NCBI GenBank assembly: GCA_002409975.1
Contig: DHOO01000043.1
Span: 71,646 to 110,841 of the forward strand
Origin: Firmicutes bacterium UBA5388
Lineage (GTDB): Bacteria; Bacillota; UBA4882; UBA10575
DNA: 39,196 nucleotides
Direction of reading: 5' to 3'
Under the pieces are notes generated by a model, which did no database searches, was not told the origin of the DNA, and saw only the letters and a program-made list of their open reading frames with translations. This document shows, one piece after another, positions 7,897 to 16,525 of this stretch. Made by a program: the position numbers and the translations under genes. The stretch's first letter is position 1. Each line of letters begins with the position of its first letter.

Positions 7897-7926
7897 CTTT
7901 TGCTTGCCCCAGCTTGCCGGGGTGAG
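7897..7926 (-). repeat. GTAGTCG-core dispersed repeat, diverged copy
   Basis: The minus strand reads GCAGTCGCTCACC followed by CCGGCAAGC, a diverged match to the GTAGTCGyTCACG..GCTAC family. It lies in the segment missing from the homologous 21.6 kb regulatory region. Confidence 0.4.
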
Positions 7927-7976
7927 CGACTGCTTAGTGATAGACCGTATTCCTTAATAAATCTAATTTTGTTATC

Positions 7977-7993
7977 AGGATGTCTGAGCGCCT
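7977..7993. promoter_or_regulatory. Putative FadR-type operator, distal site of operon 2
   Basis: AGGATGTCTGAGCGCCT is a degenerate version of the perfect palindrome AGGCTGTCTGACAGCCT at 21667-21683, in the same sequence context (TTATCAGG before, CCTTAC after). Confidence 0.5.
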
Positions 7994-8167
7994 TACCTTA
8001 CTTCATGCCTATATATTCTCTGTCTAAATCAACAATCCTTCTTTTTTTTATTTTAAGAGTTAGCGTATAAACGATAGTATATTACTTTCTCACTAACTTT
8101 AAGGAAACTTAAATAAAAGTAAAACACTATAGGGGGATAGGAAGAATCGCTCTTATCTTCTAGTACT

Positions 8168-8911
8168 TTATTTTAGTTCTGTAGCCTCATAGTACTCTGT
8201 AAATTTTTGTTTGGCCGCCTGAAGATGGATAATCATATTTTTACGGGCTAAGGAACTATCTCCTTCAAGAATCGCCTTATAGATAGCTTCATGATGTTCA
8301 TAAGATTGCCCAAAAAGTCTTTTCACGGATGAAGTATTATCCGCCGCCTCGGCTAGTTTAATAATGTTATAATAAGGTTGGTCTAACTTCAATAAGGCTT
8401 CCTTGATAAATTGAATAAAAAGGCTGTTTTCTGAAGCCTTGGCCACTGCTAGATGAAACTCATAGTCAACCCTGGTAAACTGATCCACTGACTTGATATC
8501 CTTACATTTTTCAAGGTTTTCTTTAATCTCCTGTAGTGAAGACTCGGTACGCCTTTTAGCGGCCAGTAAGCAAATCTCCCCTTCAATCGCCCTCCTGGCC
8601 TCCAGAGCTTCAAGAAAACTCATTCGGCTCCTGATGGCGTCAATTATGCTTTCAAGCTTATATTGTATTTGAGGGTTTTTAATAAAATTACCCCTGCCTG
8701 GAATAGATTTTATTAGTCCCAGAGCTTTAAGCCCACTTAATGCTTCCCTAACCGTGGCGCGACTGGTACCCAGACTTCTGGCCAAACTTGTTTCCGAAGG
8801 GAGGCAGGTCCCCGGCGTAAGCTTGGAGTTACGTATTTTTTCCACAAATTGTTCCATAATCTGTGTTGACGTGTTAACAGTTTCAATAGGTCTAAAATCG
8901 AGACTCTCCAC
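8168..8911 (-). CDS. GntR-family transcriptional regulator, FadR subfamily
   Basis: 247 residues. The N-terminal winged helix-turn-helix is seen at about residues 35-80 (ETSLARSLGTSRATVREAL, then GRGNFI). An all-helical FCD effector domain follows, with DYEFH (about 149-153) and the HHEAIY and IIHLQ histidines forming the usual metal site. Such regulators normally repress sugar-acid or organic-acid catabolism and release DNA on binding an intermediate. The start is a GTG with GAGG 4 bases upstream. It is the last gene after the transporter and dehydrogenase, and the next region downstream carries the palindromes it probably binds. Confidence 0.92.
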   Translation of the reverse strand: MESLDFRPIETVNTSTQIMEQFVEKIRNSKLTPGTCLPSETSLARSLGTSRATVREALSGLKALGLIKSIPGRGNFIKNPQIQYKLESIIDAIRSRMSFLEALEARRAIEGEICLLAAKRRTESSLQEIKENLEKCKDIKSVDQFTRVDYEFHLAVAKASENSLFIQFIKEALLKLDQPYYNIIKLAEAADNTSSVKRLFGQSYEHHEAIYKAILEGDSSLARKNMIIHLQAAKQKFTEYYEATELK

Positions 8912-8956
8912 TTTTCCTCACCCACTTGTTTTTTCCTGTTTACTAGATACTAATAT

Positions 8957-9982
8957 TTATTCCACATCGATGACTAATCTACCTTTCAAATTCCCATTCT
9001 TGATCAATTGCAGGCCTTGGTTAAGGGCTTCCATTTTTAAGACTTCACCAATTACCGTTTCTACTTTGTTTTGAATTACCAAACTCAGACAATCCTCAAT
9101 ATCCTTTTTTGTCGCCGCTCTGGTACTGAGCAGATCAATCTCATATAAATGAGCTTGAAGAGCATTAAATGTATATTCCGGGCTATAGGCAACCGGGACT
9201 AACTGCCCACCTTTGCAAAGAGCCTTTAATCCCTGTTCTAAGCTTTGCTCGTTATAGACAAACGCAACGACATGATCGGCTCCTCTGCGGGTATAATCAT
9301 AAACAGCTTCACTCCAAGCACTCTGCCCATCTAAGACCAGTTCGGCGCCGTAAGCCCTCATCAGCTTAAGTTTTTCCTCCGAAAGATCAACACCAATGAC
9401 CTTAGCCCCTAACCACCTGGCAATCTGGAGAGCATGAAGGCCAAGACCTCCACCTCCCCCGATGATGACAATACAATCCCCTTTTTTTACCTTCGCCCTC
9501 TTAACCAGGGCATGATAACAGGTCGCAAGAGCATCGGGAATCACAGCTGCCTGCTGAAATGATATCTCTTTGGGTTTTAGGACAAGACACTCTTCCGGTA
9601 CAGAAACATACTCAGCAAAACCACCGTTAAATTCAAAACCTATTCTTCCCTTTAAATTTTCACAGATGGTCTGGCGGCCATTTATACAGGAACGACAATT
9701 ATTACAAGGAATATAGAACGAAACCAGTACTTCGTCGCCCTCCCTAAAACGCCCTACCTTTGCTCCGGTGGCCGCGACTACGCCCGCAACCTCATGACCG
9801 GGAATTAAAGGCAGTTCTTTTGTGGGGACCATCCCCTGCTGGATCTTAAGATCAGTCCCACAGACACCAGCCGCTTCTACCTTAATCAGTACTTCTCCGC
9901 TACCGTATTTCGGCTCCTCAACTTCTTCTAGCACTAGGGGTTTGTTAAACTCCCTTAGAACCATAGCCTTCGTCTCAACCAC
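8957..9982 (-). CDS. Zinc-dependent medium-chain alcohol/polyol dehydrogenase
   Basis: 341 residues with the full MDR layout. The catalytic zinc ligands are in CGTDLK (about residue 42) and GHEVAGV, the structural-zinc cysteines in PCNNCRSCINGRQTIC, and the NAD-binding fold begins IGGGGGLGLHAL (about 175-186). It resembles threonine/sorbitol-type dehydrogenases that oxidise secondary alcohols of polyols. The start is uncertain: the GTG at 9982 has its purine run almost touching it, and the ATG six codons later (9964) is a fair alternative. It lies between the Liv-type permease genes and the GntR gene, so it likely acts on the imported compound or a derivative. Confidence 0.9.
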   Translation of the reverse strand: MVETKAMVLREFNKPLVLEEVEEPKYGSGEVLIKVEAAGVCGTDLKIQQGMVPTKELPLIPGHEVAGVVAATGAKVGRFREGDEVLVSFYIPCNNCRSCINGRQTICENLKGRIGFEFNGGFAEYVSVPEECLVLKPKEISFQQAAVIPDALATCYHALVKRAKVKKGDCIVIIGGGGGLGLHALQIARWLGAKVIGVDLSEEKLKLMRAYGAELVLDGQSAWSEAVYDYTRRGADHVVAFVYNEQSLEQGLKALCKGGQLVPVAYSPEYTFNALQAHLYEIDLLSTRAATKKDIEDCLSLVIQNKVETVIGEVLKMEALNQGLQLIKNGNLKGRLVIDVE

Positions 9983-10072
9983 TCCCTATACTCTCATTTT
10001 TCGCCTCGACCACTCATCTAGGGGAAATAAATAACTTTTCAGGAAAAAACGGGCTTGTGACGAAATTCAAGT

Positions 10073-10942
10073 TTAACGTTTCATATATTTACTGCCATAC
10101 AATCCAGTAGGTTTAATCAAGAGAATAATAATCATAATCATAAAAGGAGCCATATCCGCTAAAGGCGCCCAAATTAGTGATCCAAAGGAAACAACCTGGC
10201 CCACGAGCAGCGAAGAGATTAAAGTTCCCTTAATGCTACCCAAGCCCCCGATAATGACAACCATGAAGGCAAAAGCAATAATGTTCATACCCATATCAGG
10301 CACTACCATCACCATGGGGGTATGAATCGCGCCGGCCAACGCCGACAACGAAGTAGCCAGTAGAAAGGTTAAGGTAAAGAGTTTATAAATATTAATTCCT
10401 AACGCCTCTACCTTCTCCGCATCATCAATCCCTGCCCTAATTGCGGTCCCCAGTATGGTTTTATTTAAAAAATAACAGACCGCAAGATAGACCAGAGCAG
10501 CCAAGAGAATAACAAATATTCGGTAACCGGGAACCTCAGTTCCAAAAATGTTTAAATTACCACCAATTGGAGCCTTAACAGGTTTAGGCTCTAACCCCCA
10601 TATATATTTTATCAGACCTACTCCCATTAAGTTAACACCAAAAGAGAGAATCATTGAAAACATTACCGACTTCTCATAAATCCGTTTATAAACTATTTTT
10701 TCGACAAAAAGAGCAATCAAGATCGTAGTTAAAATTCCAGCCAAAAGACCCAGCCAGAAGTTTCCGGTGACCGCGACTATTGTATAGGTCATGTAAGCGC
10801 CAACTGAATAATACAGAAACTGATCAAGACTGATAATTCTCATCAGACCATAACACAGGGAAAGACCGACGGTCAGGAGAAAATACACACCTGACATACT
10901 TAAACCTAATACAAATGCAGAGATAATCAAATGTGCATTCAT
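10073..10942 (-). CDS. Liv-type ABC transporter permease (LivH-like)
   Basis: 289 residues, almost entirely hydrophobic with about eight membrane spans. It has the LivH-family signature region (GINIYKLFTLTFLLATSLSALAG in part, then FMVVIIGGLGSIKGTL near residues 229-243). It forms the inner-membrane channel with the LivM-like protein, whose gene overlaps it by 4 bases (ATGA). The family takes up branched-chain amino acids but also urea, amides, aromatic acids and other small polar molecules. The catabolic context here argues against a plain amino-acid role. Confidence 0.92.
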   Translation of the reverse strand: MNAHLIISAFVLGLSMSGVYFLLTVGLSLCYGLMRIISLDQFLYYSVGAYMTYTIVAVTGNFWLGLLAGILTTILIALFVEKIVYKRIYEKSVMFSMILSFGVNLMGVGLIKYIWGLEPKPVKAPIGGNLNIFGTEVPGYRIFVILLAALVYLAVCYFLNKTILGTAIRAGIDDAEKVEALGINIYKLFTLTFLLATSLSALAGAIHTPMVMVVPDMGMNIIAFAFMVVIIGGLGSIKGTLISSLLVGQVVSFGSLIWAPLADMAPFMIMIIILLIKPTGLYGSKYMKR

Positions 10943-11943
10943 TCAGATCCTACCTCCCCTTCTATATTCGTTGCCTGTAATCCTTCATTATTGCCATGTT
11001 TATTGATTAACTTAGAAAGAAATCCTTCTAGGGAGCCGACAATACCCTTTTCACCCGCCAGCATGACGATAATTAACATTAATCCCACCAAAAGCTCCCA
11101 GTATGATATAACTTGACTGGCGATATCCTTTAAGCCAATAAAGATAAATGAACCGACGAGCGGACCAAAGAGGGTCCCGGCCCCACCCAACATGGAGATC
11201 GCCACTGGTTCAATAGCCTTACTGGGAGCTGTGATCCCGGCTGAGACAAAACCAAAGTAAAGGGAGTAAAGCGCGCCAGCCAGGCTTGTGATGGTGTTGG
11301 CGATAATAAAGGCGAGCCATTTAATATTAAACACATTATATCCCAGAAATCTCAGCTTTTCTTCATTACACTTCACACAGAGACAGGTTGCTCCAAAAAC
11401 CGAATGATTCATTAAATAATTAAAGAGAAGCCAAACCCCTACCGCAACTAGGAAAGCAAAAATGAAAACCCCTTCTGTCCTGCTTAGATCTATTACTGGT
11501 GTTGGGTCGATTCTACTTAAAAACCACAGTCCGTTATCACCATGAGTATACTTTACCAATGCCTTTTGAAAGATAAAAAAATTTACTACACAAAAAGCCT
11601 GATTACAAAGAGTGTAATACGAACTATTCAAGCGAATAAAAAAGGCGCCAGTAATGATATTAATAATCAGACCAAGAAGAATCCCTACTAGGATAGCCAC
11701 AAAAGGGTTAGTCCCAAAATAATACAGATAAAATGCTGTCCCATAAGCTCCAATTGCAAGATAAGCTGGCTGCCCAAAGGATACAAAACCTACCCGTCCG
11801 ATTAGAAAACTACACCCCATTGTATAGATACTGAGTATGATCACTTCCAACATAAAGGATTGTGGTAAAACATATTTAAGCAAATATAAGATCGTAAAAA
11901 TGATTAGAATCTTAGACAAGTTGTTATTGAATAATCGTTTCAT
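10939..11943 (-). CDS. Liv-type ABC transporter permease (LivM-like)
   Basis: About 334 residues from the ATG at 11943. An in-frame TTG at 11973 is possible but has no clear ribosome site. It has multiple membrane spans, the family segment GRVGFVSFGQPAYLAIGAYG (about residues 49-68) and GGAGTLFGPLVG near the end. It pairs with the LivH-like permease, which overlaps its stop by 4 bases, and with the two ATPases encoded upstream. The C-terminal tail after about residue 310 is polar and cytoplasmic. Confidence 0.9.
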   Translation of the reverse strand: MKRLFNNNLSKILIIFTILYLLKYVLPQSFMLEVIILSIYTMGCSFLIGRVGFVSFGQPAYLAIGAYGTAFYLYYFGTNPFVAILVGILLGLIINIITGAFFIRLNSSYYTLCNQAFCVVNFFIFQKALVKYTHGDNGLWFLSRIDPTPVIDLSRTEGVFIFAFLVAVGVWLLFNYLMNHSVFGATCLCVKCNEEKLRFLGYNVFNIKWLAFIIANTITSLAGALYSLYFGFVSAGITAPSKAIEPVAISMLGGAGTLFGPLVGSFIFIGLKDIASQVISYWELLVGLMLIIVMLAGEKGIVGSLEGFLSKLINKHGNNEGLQATNIEGEVGSE

Positions 11944-11985
11944 CCTTTTCTCTTTTTCTCCTTTCCAGTACAAATTTAAACCTGA

Positions 11986-12681
11986 TTACAAGTAACGACT
12001 ATAGGTAGCTTCTTTAATCTCTTCTTTATCTCTTATTTCAGCAATCATTCTTCCTTCCTTGACCGCATAAATGCGCTGGGCTACCCTGGAAACAAAAGAA
12101 AGGTTCTGACCGACTATTATGATGGCGCTATCTTTACTCAGATCATGGAAGGTAGTAACCAGGTCATTAACAATACTCGGAGCGAGACCTTCAGTTGGTT
12201 CATCAATTAAAAGCACTTTAGGATCACCCAAAATCGCCCTTCCAATCATCAGCATTTGCCTTTCTCCCCCACTTAGATAGGCGCCTTTACGATCAAGTAA
12301 AATCTTTAACTTGGGAAAGTGCTCAAAGACCCGATCCCAATTATAATCACCTGTAGCGTAACTGGATAGTTGTAGATTTTCCCTGACCGTTAAATCAAGA
12401 AAAACTTCCTTATCTTGGTCAATATACTTCAGACCCATCTTGGCGACTTCAAAAGGAGCTTTCCCCATGATTTCCATCCCATCATAAATAACTGAACCGC
12501 TACTGGCTTTAAGAAGGCCCGCTATACATTTGAGCATGGTAGTTTTACCCGCGCCGTTCCTACCAACAATAGCAACCCTTTCGTTCAGTTTTACGTTTAA
12601 GTTAATATCAAATATTACTTTTGATTGACCATATGCCGCGTTTAAGTTTGTTACTTCCAAAATAGTGTTATTCTTAGGCAT
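11986..12681 (-). CDS. Liv-type ABC transporter ATPase (LivF-like)
   Basis: 231 residues, the usual size for LivF. Walker A GRNGAGKTT (about residues 39-47), signature LSGGERQML (about 138-146), Walker B VLLIDEPTEGLAP and the switch region IIIVGQN (Gln in place of the common His, as is typical of LivF) are all present. It powers import together with the LivG-like ATPase at 13248-14009. It is separated from that gene by a 566-base gap, so it may have its own promoter. Confidence 0.93.
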   Translation of the reverse strand: MPKNNTILEVTNLNAAYGQSKVIFDINLNVKLNERVAIVGRNGAGKTTMLKCIAGLLKASSGSVIYDGMEIMGKAPFEVAKMGLKYIDQDKEVFLDLTVRENLQLSSYATGDYNWDRVFEHFPKLKILLDRKGAYLSGGERQMLMIGRAILGDPKVLLIDEPTEGLAPSIVNDLVTTFHDLSKDSAIIIVGQNLSFVSRVAQRIYAVKEGRMIAEIRDKEEIKEATYSRYL

Positions 12682-13247
12682 ACCCCTCTTAATCCCCCTT
12701 TATATTTCCCCAATTCTTCTCATAATAAGATTACTGGGTCAAATCTTAAATCGTATCAGAGATCTTTCGCCCACGATCACCCGCCTTTTGTCGTCAAGTT
12801 TTATTGTTTTAGTTATAGCACAATAATTCTTATGGTGCTCTTATTTTTGACCTTACTTATGCTAAAGGTTGACAGCTTTTTTACAAACTCATTGACTCCG
12901 AAAACTAATTTTTTCTTGTATTGATTTACTTTTAAATAAAATACTAAATATTATTAAAACAAAAGTTGAAGCCGACTCCAAATCGTTGTTATAATTGTTA
13001 CCCTGTTTACCTAAAAAGCTAGGGTTATCATTAGTAGTTGTATTAAAGAAAACAGCTAAAGCTTGTGGGGAGTTCTACAAATTTACCTATTTGGTAATAA
13101 CTGTAAACATTGTATGGCATTGGACCTTTTTACCGGGGAATTTATTACCCTTCGTTTGATTGAAATAATAATACTACCTCATCATATTTAGAAAATGGCC
13201 TAACATAGTAGTTTAAACCACTTTATAAATAGGTAGCGTTAATCCTA
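12682..13247. other. 566-base gap between the two transporter ATPase genes
   Basis: AT-rich, with no reading frame I would accept on either strand. It contains a fragment of the MITE-like repeat (GGTCAAATCTTAAAT at 12738-12752) and a TTACC-TATTT-GGTAA palindrome at 13083-13097. I found no convincing -35/-10 pair or terminator. It may be a decayed gene or a secondary promoter region for livF-livM-livH. Confidence 0.4.
12738..12752 (+). repeat. MITE-like repeat, fragment C
   Basis: GGTCAAATCTTAAAT is identical to the inner block of copy D at 22065-22160; no terminal repeats remain. Confidence 0.4.
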
Positions 13248-14009
13248 TTAATCCACCATATGCCAGTATTCCTTAAGAACACGGGGATCATTTAAAACCT
13301 CGTCCGTCTTCCCTGCGGCAATCATCTCACCCTCAACCATAACCCCAACCCGTTCCACTAAATCTCTAATCTTCGATATTTTGTGCTCCACAATTAAGAT
13401 CGTCTGCTTATGGGTCTGTTCTCCTAAGACTGCTAAGACTTCATCAATTTCCGCCTCGCTCAATCCGGCAAACGGTTCATCAAGAAGTAAGACTTCCGGA
13501 TCGGTAATTAAAGCCATCGCAATTTCTAAGATCCTTTTTTCCCCCAGGGAAATATTCTCTGTATTCCGATAAGCAAATTTGGCTAGGTTAAAGGTGGTCA
13601 GAGACTGATCAATTTTATCTGAAACAATCCGATCGATTCTCGAAAAAAAGGTATGACTTAATGATGATGGGCAGTGGGCCTTATAATAGGCCAGTCGTAA
13701 GTTGTCAATAACCTTCAGATTATCAAAGGTTGACGCTAACTGAAAGGTCCTCATAATACCCAGAGCCACCCTACGCTCAGGGCTAAGCTTGGTGATATCC
13801 TGGTCTTTATAAAAAATCTTCCCACCTTCGGGAATTAAATTACCCGTCAGGATGTTAAAAAAGGTGGTCTTCCCTGCTCCATTAGCCCCAATTAGTCCAG
13901 CTACTTCATTTTTTTTCAAACTAAATGATACGTTATTTACTGCCACTAAGCCACTAAACTTCTTAGTTACATTCTCAGCCTTAATAATTATTTCTGAATT
14001 ACTGTTCAT
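13248..14009 (-). CDS. Liv-type ABC transporter ATPase (LivG-like)
   Basis: 253 residues, typical LivG size. Walker A GANGAGKTT (about residues 38-46), signature SLGEKRILE (about 155-163), Walker B VLLLDEPFAGLS and the switch histidine in ILIVEHK are present. LivG proteins carry the longer insert between Walker A and signature seen here. AGAGG is about 9 bases before the ATG. It follows the binding-protein gene after a hairpin that probably lowers its expression relative to that gene. Confidence 0.93.
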   Translation of the reverse strand: MNSNSEIIIKAENVTKKFSGLVAVNNVSFSLKKNEVAGLIGANGAGKTTFFNILTGNLIPEGGKIFYKDQDITKLSPERRVALGIMRTFQLASTFDNLKVIDNLRLAYYKAHCPSSLSHTFFSRIDRIVSDKIDQSLTTFNLAKFAYRNTENISLGEKRILEIAMALITDPEVLLLDEPFAGLSEAEIDEVLAVLGEQTHKQTILIVEHKISKIRDLVERVGVMVEGEMIAAGKTDEVLNDPRVLKEYWHMVD

Positions 14010-14041
14010 AATTGTAAACCTCTTTTCTATGGATATCTTAG

Positions 14042-14076
14042 GGGCCTGCCCCGGAAAAACTCCGGAGCAGGCTTTA
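14042..14076 (-). terminator. Intra-operon hairpin between binding protein and ATPase genes
   Basis: GCCTGC-TCCGG and CCGG-GGCAGGC make a strong stem around AGTTTTT on the minus strand. No U-run follows, so it is more likely an attenuator or 3'-end stabiliser. Such a hairpin keeps a binding protein in excess over its transporter, a common arrangement in ABC import operons. Confidence 0.6.
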
Positions 14077-14085
14077 ACACTAGTC

Positions 14086-15336
14086 TTAATATCCTAAAGA
14101 TTTCAGAGTCGGAAAGACCTTTTCTCCACCCTGAACAGAAACAACTTCAAAGAGATCCCACTCATGGGTTTGTTCTTTGGGACCCTTACCTCTAACTAAG
14201 AAACCAGCATATTCATAGACTGGTTCATGATCTTTTCTCCATTTGCCCGGGCCCTTAACCGACATAAAATCCGGATTATCCGTAATGGCCTTCTGGATGG
14301 CTTTCGGCTCGAAACTCCTAGCTGTTTCTACCGCTTGGAAGAGCTGTTGGGTGGCGATATAAGCAATGGTGGCATAAGCATCAGGTGGTGTACCGTATTT
14401 ATCAATAAAGCGTTTGCTATATTCCGCTGCTAGTTTAACTGTTTCCTGATCTTTGAAGCCAGTCATATCATAGTAGAAATAGGTCATACCATAGATACCA
14501 TCCCTGGCTTCGGCCGGAAGCCCCTTCGCAACAACATTGGTAACAAAACTATTGAAAATGGTCATTTCTTTATTAAGGCCCATGTCATAACATTGTTTCA
14601 GGAGCGCAATGGCATCGCCGCCAAACTGAGCGGAGATAAACACATCAGGTTTAGCCGCTTTAACCTTGGCCAGGACTGTTGAAAAGTCGCTGGTTCCCTG
14701 GCTAACTTCATCACGGCCGATAATTGTTCCACCATATTCTTTGGCGGCTGTTTCAACCCCAGCTTGAATGTCCCAGCCCCAAGAATCCGACCTGCCTAAG
14801 AAGTATATTTTCTTTTTACCAAGGTCATTAATTGCAGCGGAGGCTGCCATATAACCCACTGTCCAAGGTGTATATCCGGCGGCAAAAGTACAATCAGCTA
14901 GAGTGCCCTTTTTAAAGGAGTCCAAAGGAGCAACGTTTACCGGAAAATAGGGGAAGGAATCCCGCTTACAAAGTTCATTAATGGCAAGAGAAACTGCGGC
15001 CCATGTCTGTCCCACTACAGCGTCAACTTTCTGATCTCTCAGATACCTGAATCTTCTGATCCCAACATTGATATCTGCCTCATCATCCATGACCGTAGTT
15101 TTAATCTTAACTTTACCCCAAGGCATATTAAGCCCGCCTTTTTCGTTAATTTCATCCACTGCGAGCAATGCGCCTTGCTCCTGAGTTTTAGCTACAGCAG
15201 CAAAGGTTCCGGTAAATGGTAGTAACACACCTAAATGAAAAGTATCCGGTTTCTTCTTAGGAGCGCCCAGGATGGTGCATGTAAGCAAACCGATGATCAG
15301 TACAGAAATTAAGGAAATAGCAATAATTCTTTTCAT
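14086..15336 (-). CDS. Liv-type ABC transporter substrate-binding protein
   Basis: 416 residues. It starts with a signal peptide (KR then a hydrophobic run to about residue 24, LLTCTILGA). The cysteine is not in a clear lipobox, so the anchoring mode is uncertain. The mature part is a type I periplasmic-binding fold: HLGVLLPFTGTFA, DEINEKGG, and GQTWAAVSLAINELC in the ligand region. It captures the substrate outside the cell for the LivHMGF complex encoded downstream. It follows the Zn-dehydrogenase gene by 105 bases. The bound ligand cannot be read from sequence. Confidence 0.9.
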   Translation of the reverse strand: MKRIIAISLISVLIIGLLTCTILGAPKKKPDTFHLGVLLPFTGTFAAVAKTQEQGALLAVDEINEKGGLNMPWGKVKIKTTVMDDEADINVGIRRFRYLRDQKVDAVVGQTWAAVSLAINELCKRDSFPYFPVNVAPLDSFKKGTLADCTFAAGYTPWTVGYMAASAAINDLGKKKIYFLGRSDSWGWDIQAGVETAAKEYGGTIIGRDEVSQGTSDFSTVLAKVKAAKPDVFISAQFGGDAIALLKQCYDMGLNKEMTIFNSFVTNVVAKGLPAEARDGIYGMTYFYYDMTGFKDQETVKLAAEYSKRFIDKYGTPPDAYATIAYIATQQLFQAVETARSFEPKAIQKAITDNPDFMSVKGPGKWRKDHEPVYEYAGFLVRGKGPKEQTHEWDLFEVVSVQGGEKVFPTLKSLGY

Positions 15337-15441
15337 TTTTTTCTCCCTTCATTTTCATAATTTTCTTTTGTCATAGTTGGCCTTACCTTTGCTTTAAACT
15401 ACTTATCACCTCCTCATCATACAGTTCTCCAGCAAGATTAT

Positions 15442-16524
15442 CTATTCCTCCTGGGGGTGGATAATAACCTTTAGAGCATTGTCAATTCTGTTGACATACG
15501 TTTCAAAGGCCTTATTAATATCTTTTAATGGAAAACAGTGAGTAATTAGTGGAGTGAGGTCAATTTTATTCTGAACTACCATTGACAATGCTCTTCCAAC
15601 ATTCCGGCGTCCTTCCCCGCGAACGGTGTGTAACTGAACATTACGTTTAACTGCCTTCGACATATTAACAGTGACTGGATCATGATAAAAGGCGACCATT
15701 ACTATATTTCCACCTGGTCTGACTAGGTCAAGGGAGGTTTCTAAGGAAGACGAAACCCCAGCGGCATCAAATACTACATCAGCTCCCAGGCCATCTGTTA
15801 GTTCCCGAGCCAATGCGATTGGGTCTTCCCCTTCTTTAATGTTGACAATATAATCGGCGCCCATCTCTTTACCAAGTTCCAGTCGGCCTTGTCTGGTGCC
15901 GATCAGAATTACTTTCTCCACCCCTAACGCTTTACCAGCCTGTGCTAAAGCAAGACCAATAGGTCCGGGACCTATAATCGCAATCGTATCACCAGCCACA
16001 TACCCACCTACGACATCATAAGCAAAAAAGGCGCAACCAGCTGTAGTAATCAATGCTGCATGGTCAAAAGAAATCTGATCGGGTATTTTATACAAGGTAT
16101 TGATGTGGTTAACAGTATACTCGGCAAAACCACCGTCAACTGTCATCCCCTTCGCCGCATGCCCTTTTTCCTTCTTTCCATAGTTGAGACAGGCAGTATA
16201 ATTTCCCATAATACAGTTATGACAACGGCCACAACCTTTGTGCACCTCTACTGCTACCCGGTCACCCACCTTAAATTCATCAACTGTTTCTCCTAGCTTG
16301 ACTACCACACCCGCATATTCATGGCCCATGATAAAATGCTCGCCAAAAGGTGGTTGACCGGGCATTCCATGTTCTTTTACTTCTACATCTGTCCCGCAAA
16401 TCCCACACGCTTCCACGCGAATCAATACTTCACCGGGACCGGGTTCGGGTACTTCAGTCGTTTTAACCTCGACCTTTCCCCTGGCCATCAGATGAGCAGC
16501 CTTCATCTTTTTGGGAATCTCCAT
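15442..16524 (-). CDS. Zinc-dependent medium-chain dehydrogenase (threonine/sorbitol dehydrogenase type)
   Basis: About 360 residues from the ATG at 16524. GGAGGGG inside the end of the preceding gene lies about 9 bases upstream of it, and the in-frame ATG at 16542 is too close to that site. CGICGTDVEVKEHG and GHEYAGVV provide catalytic-zinc ligands, GCGRCHNCIMGNYTAC the structural zinc, and IIGPGPIGLALAQ the NAD-binding loop. The family oxidises secondary alcohols next to a hydroxyl or amino group. It is translationally coupled to the 2-hydroxyacid dehydrogenase gene, whose stop is one base before its start. Confidence 0.9.
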   Translation of the reverse strand: MEIPKKMKAAHLMARGKVEVKTTEVPEPGPGEVLIRVEACGICGTDVEVKEHGMPGQPPFGEHFIMGHEYAGVVVKLGETVDEFKVGDRVAVEVHKGCGRCHNCIMGNYTACLNYGKKEKGHAAKGMTVDGGFAEYTVNHINTLYKIPDQISFDHAALITTAGCAFFAYDVVGGYVAGDTIAIIGPGPIGLALAQAGKALGVEKVILIGTRQGRLELGKEMGADYIVNIKEGEDPIALARELTDGLGADVVFDAAGVSSSLETSLDLVRPGGNIVMVAFYHDPVTVNMSKAVKRNVQLHTVRGEGRRNVGRALSMVVQNKIDLTPLITHCFPLKDINKAFETYVNRIDNALKVIIHPQEE

Positions 16525-16525
16525 T

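Larger units (their letters stand above)
7615..8167 (-). promoter_or_regulatory. Regulatory region of the transketolase operon
   Basis: 553 bases without a supported gene. Four sequence blocks recur in the same order upstream of the 21.4 kb operon. They are GCAGTCTTGCTGTCTGACAG (7734-7753), AATTGTCAAGCTAAGAT (7791-7807), TTATCAGGATGTCTGAG (7972-7988), and the stretch ending AAATCAACAATCCTTCTTT (to about 8047). A TTGACA (-35-like) on the minus strand lies within the second block, between the two palindromes. An insertion carrying a GTAGTCG-type repeat separates the second and third blocks, absent at 21.6 kb. The region also follows the GntR stop (8168), so it may contain that gene's terminator, though none is obvious. 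Confidence 0.65.
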
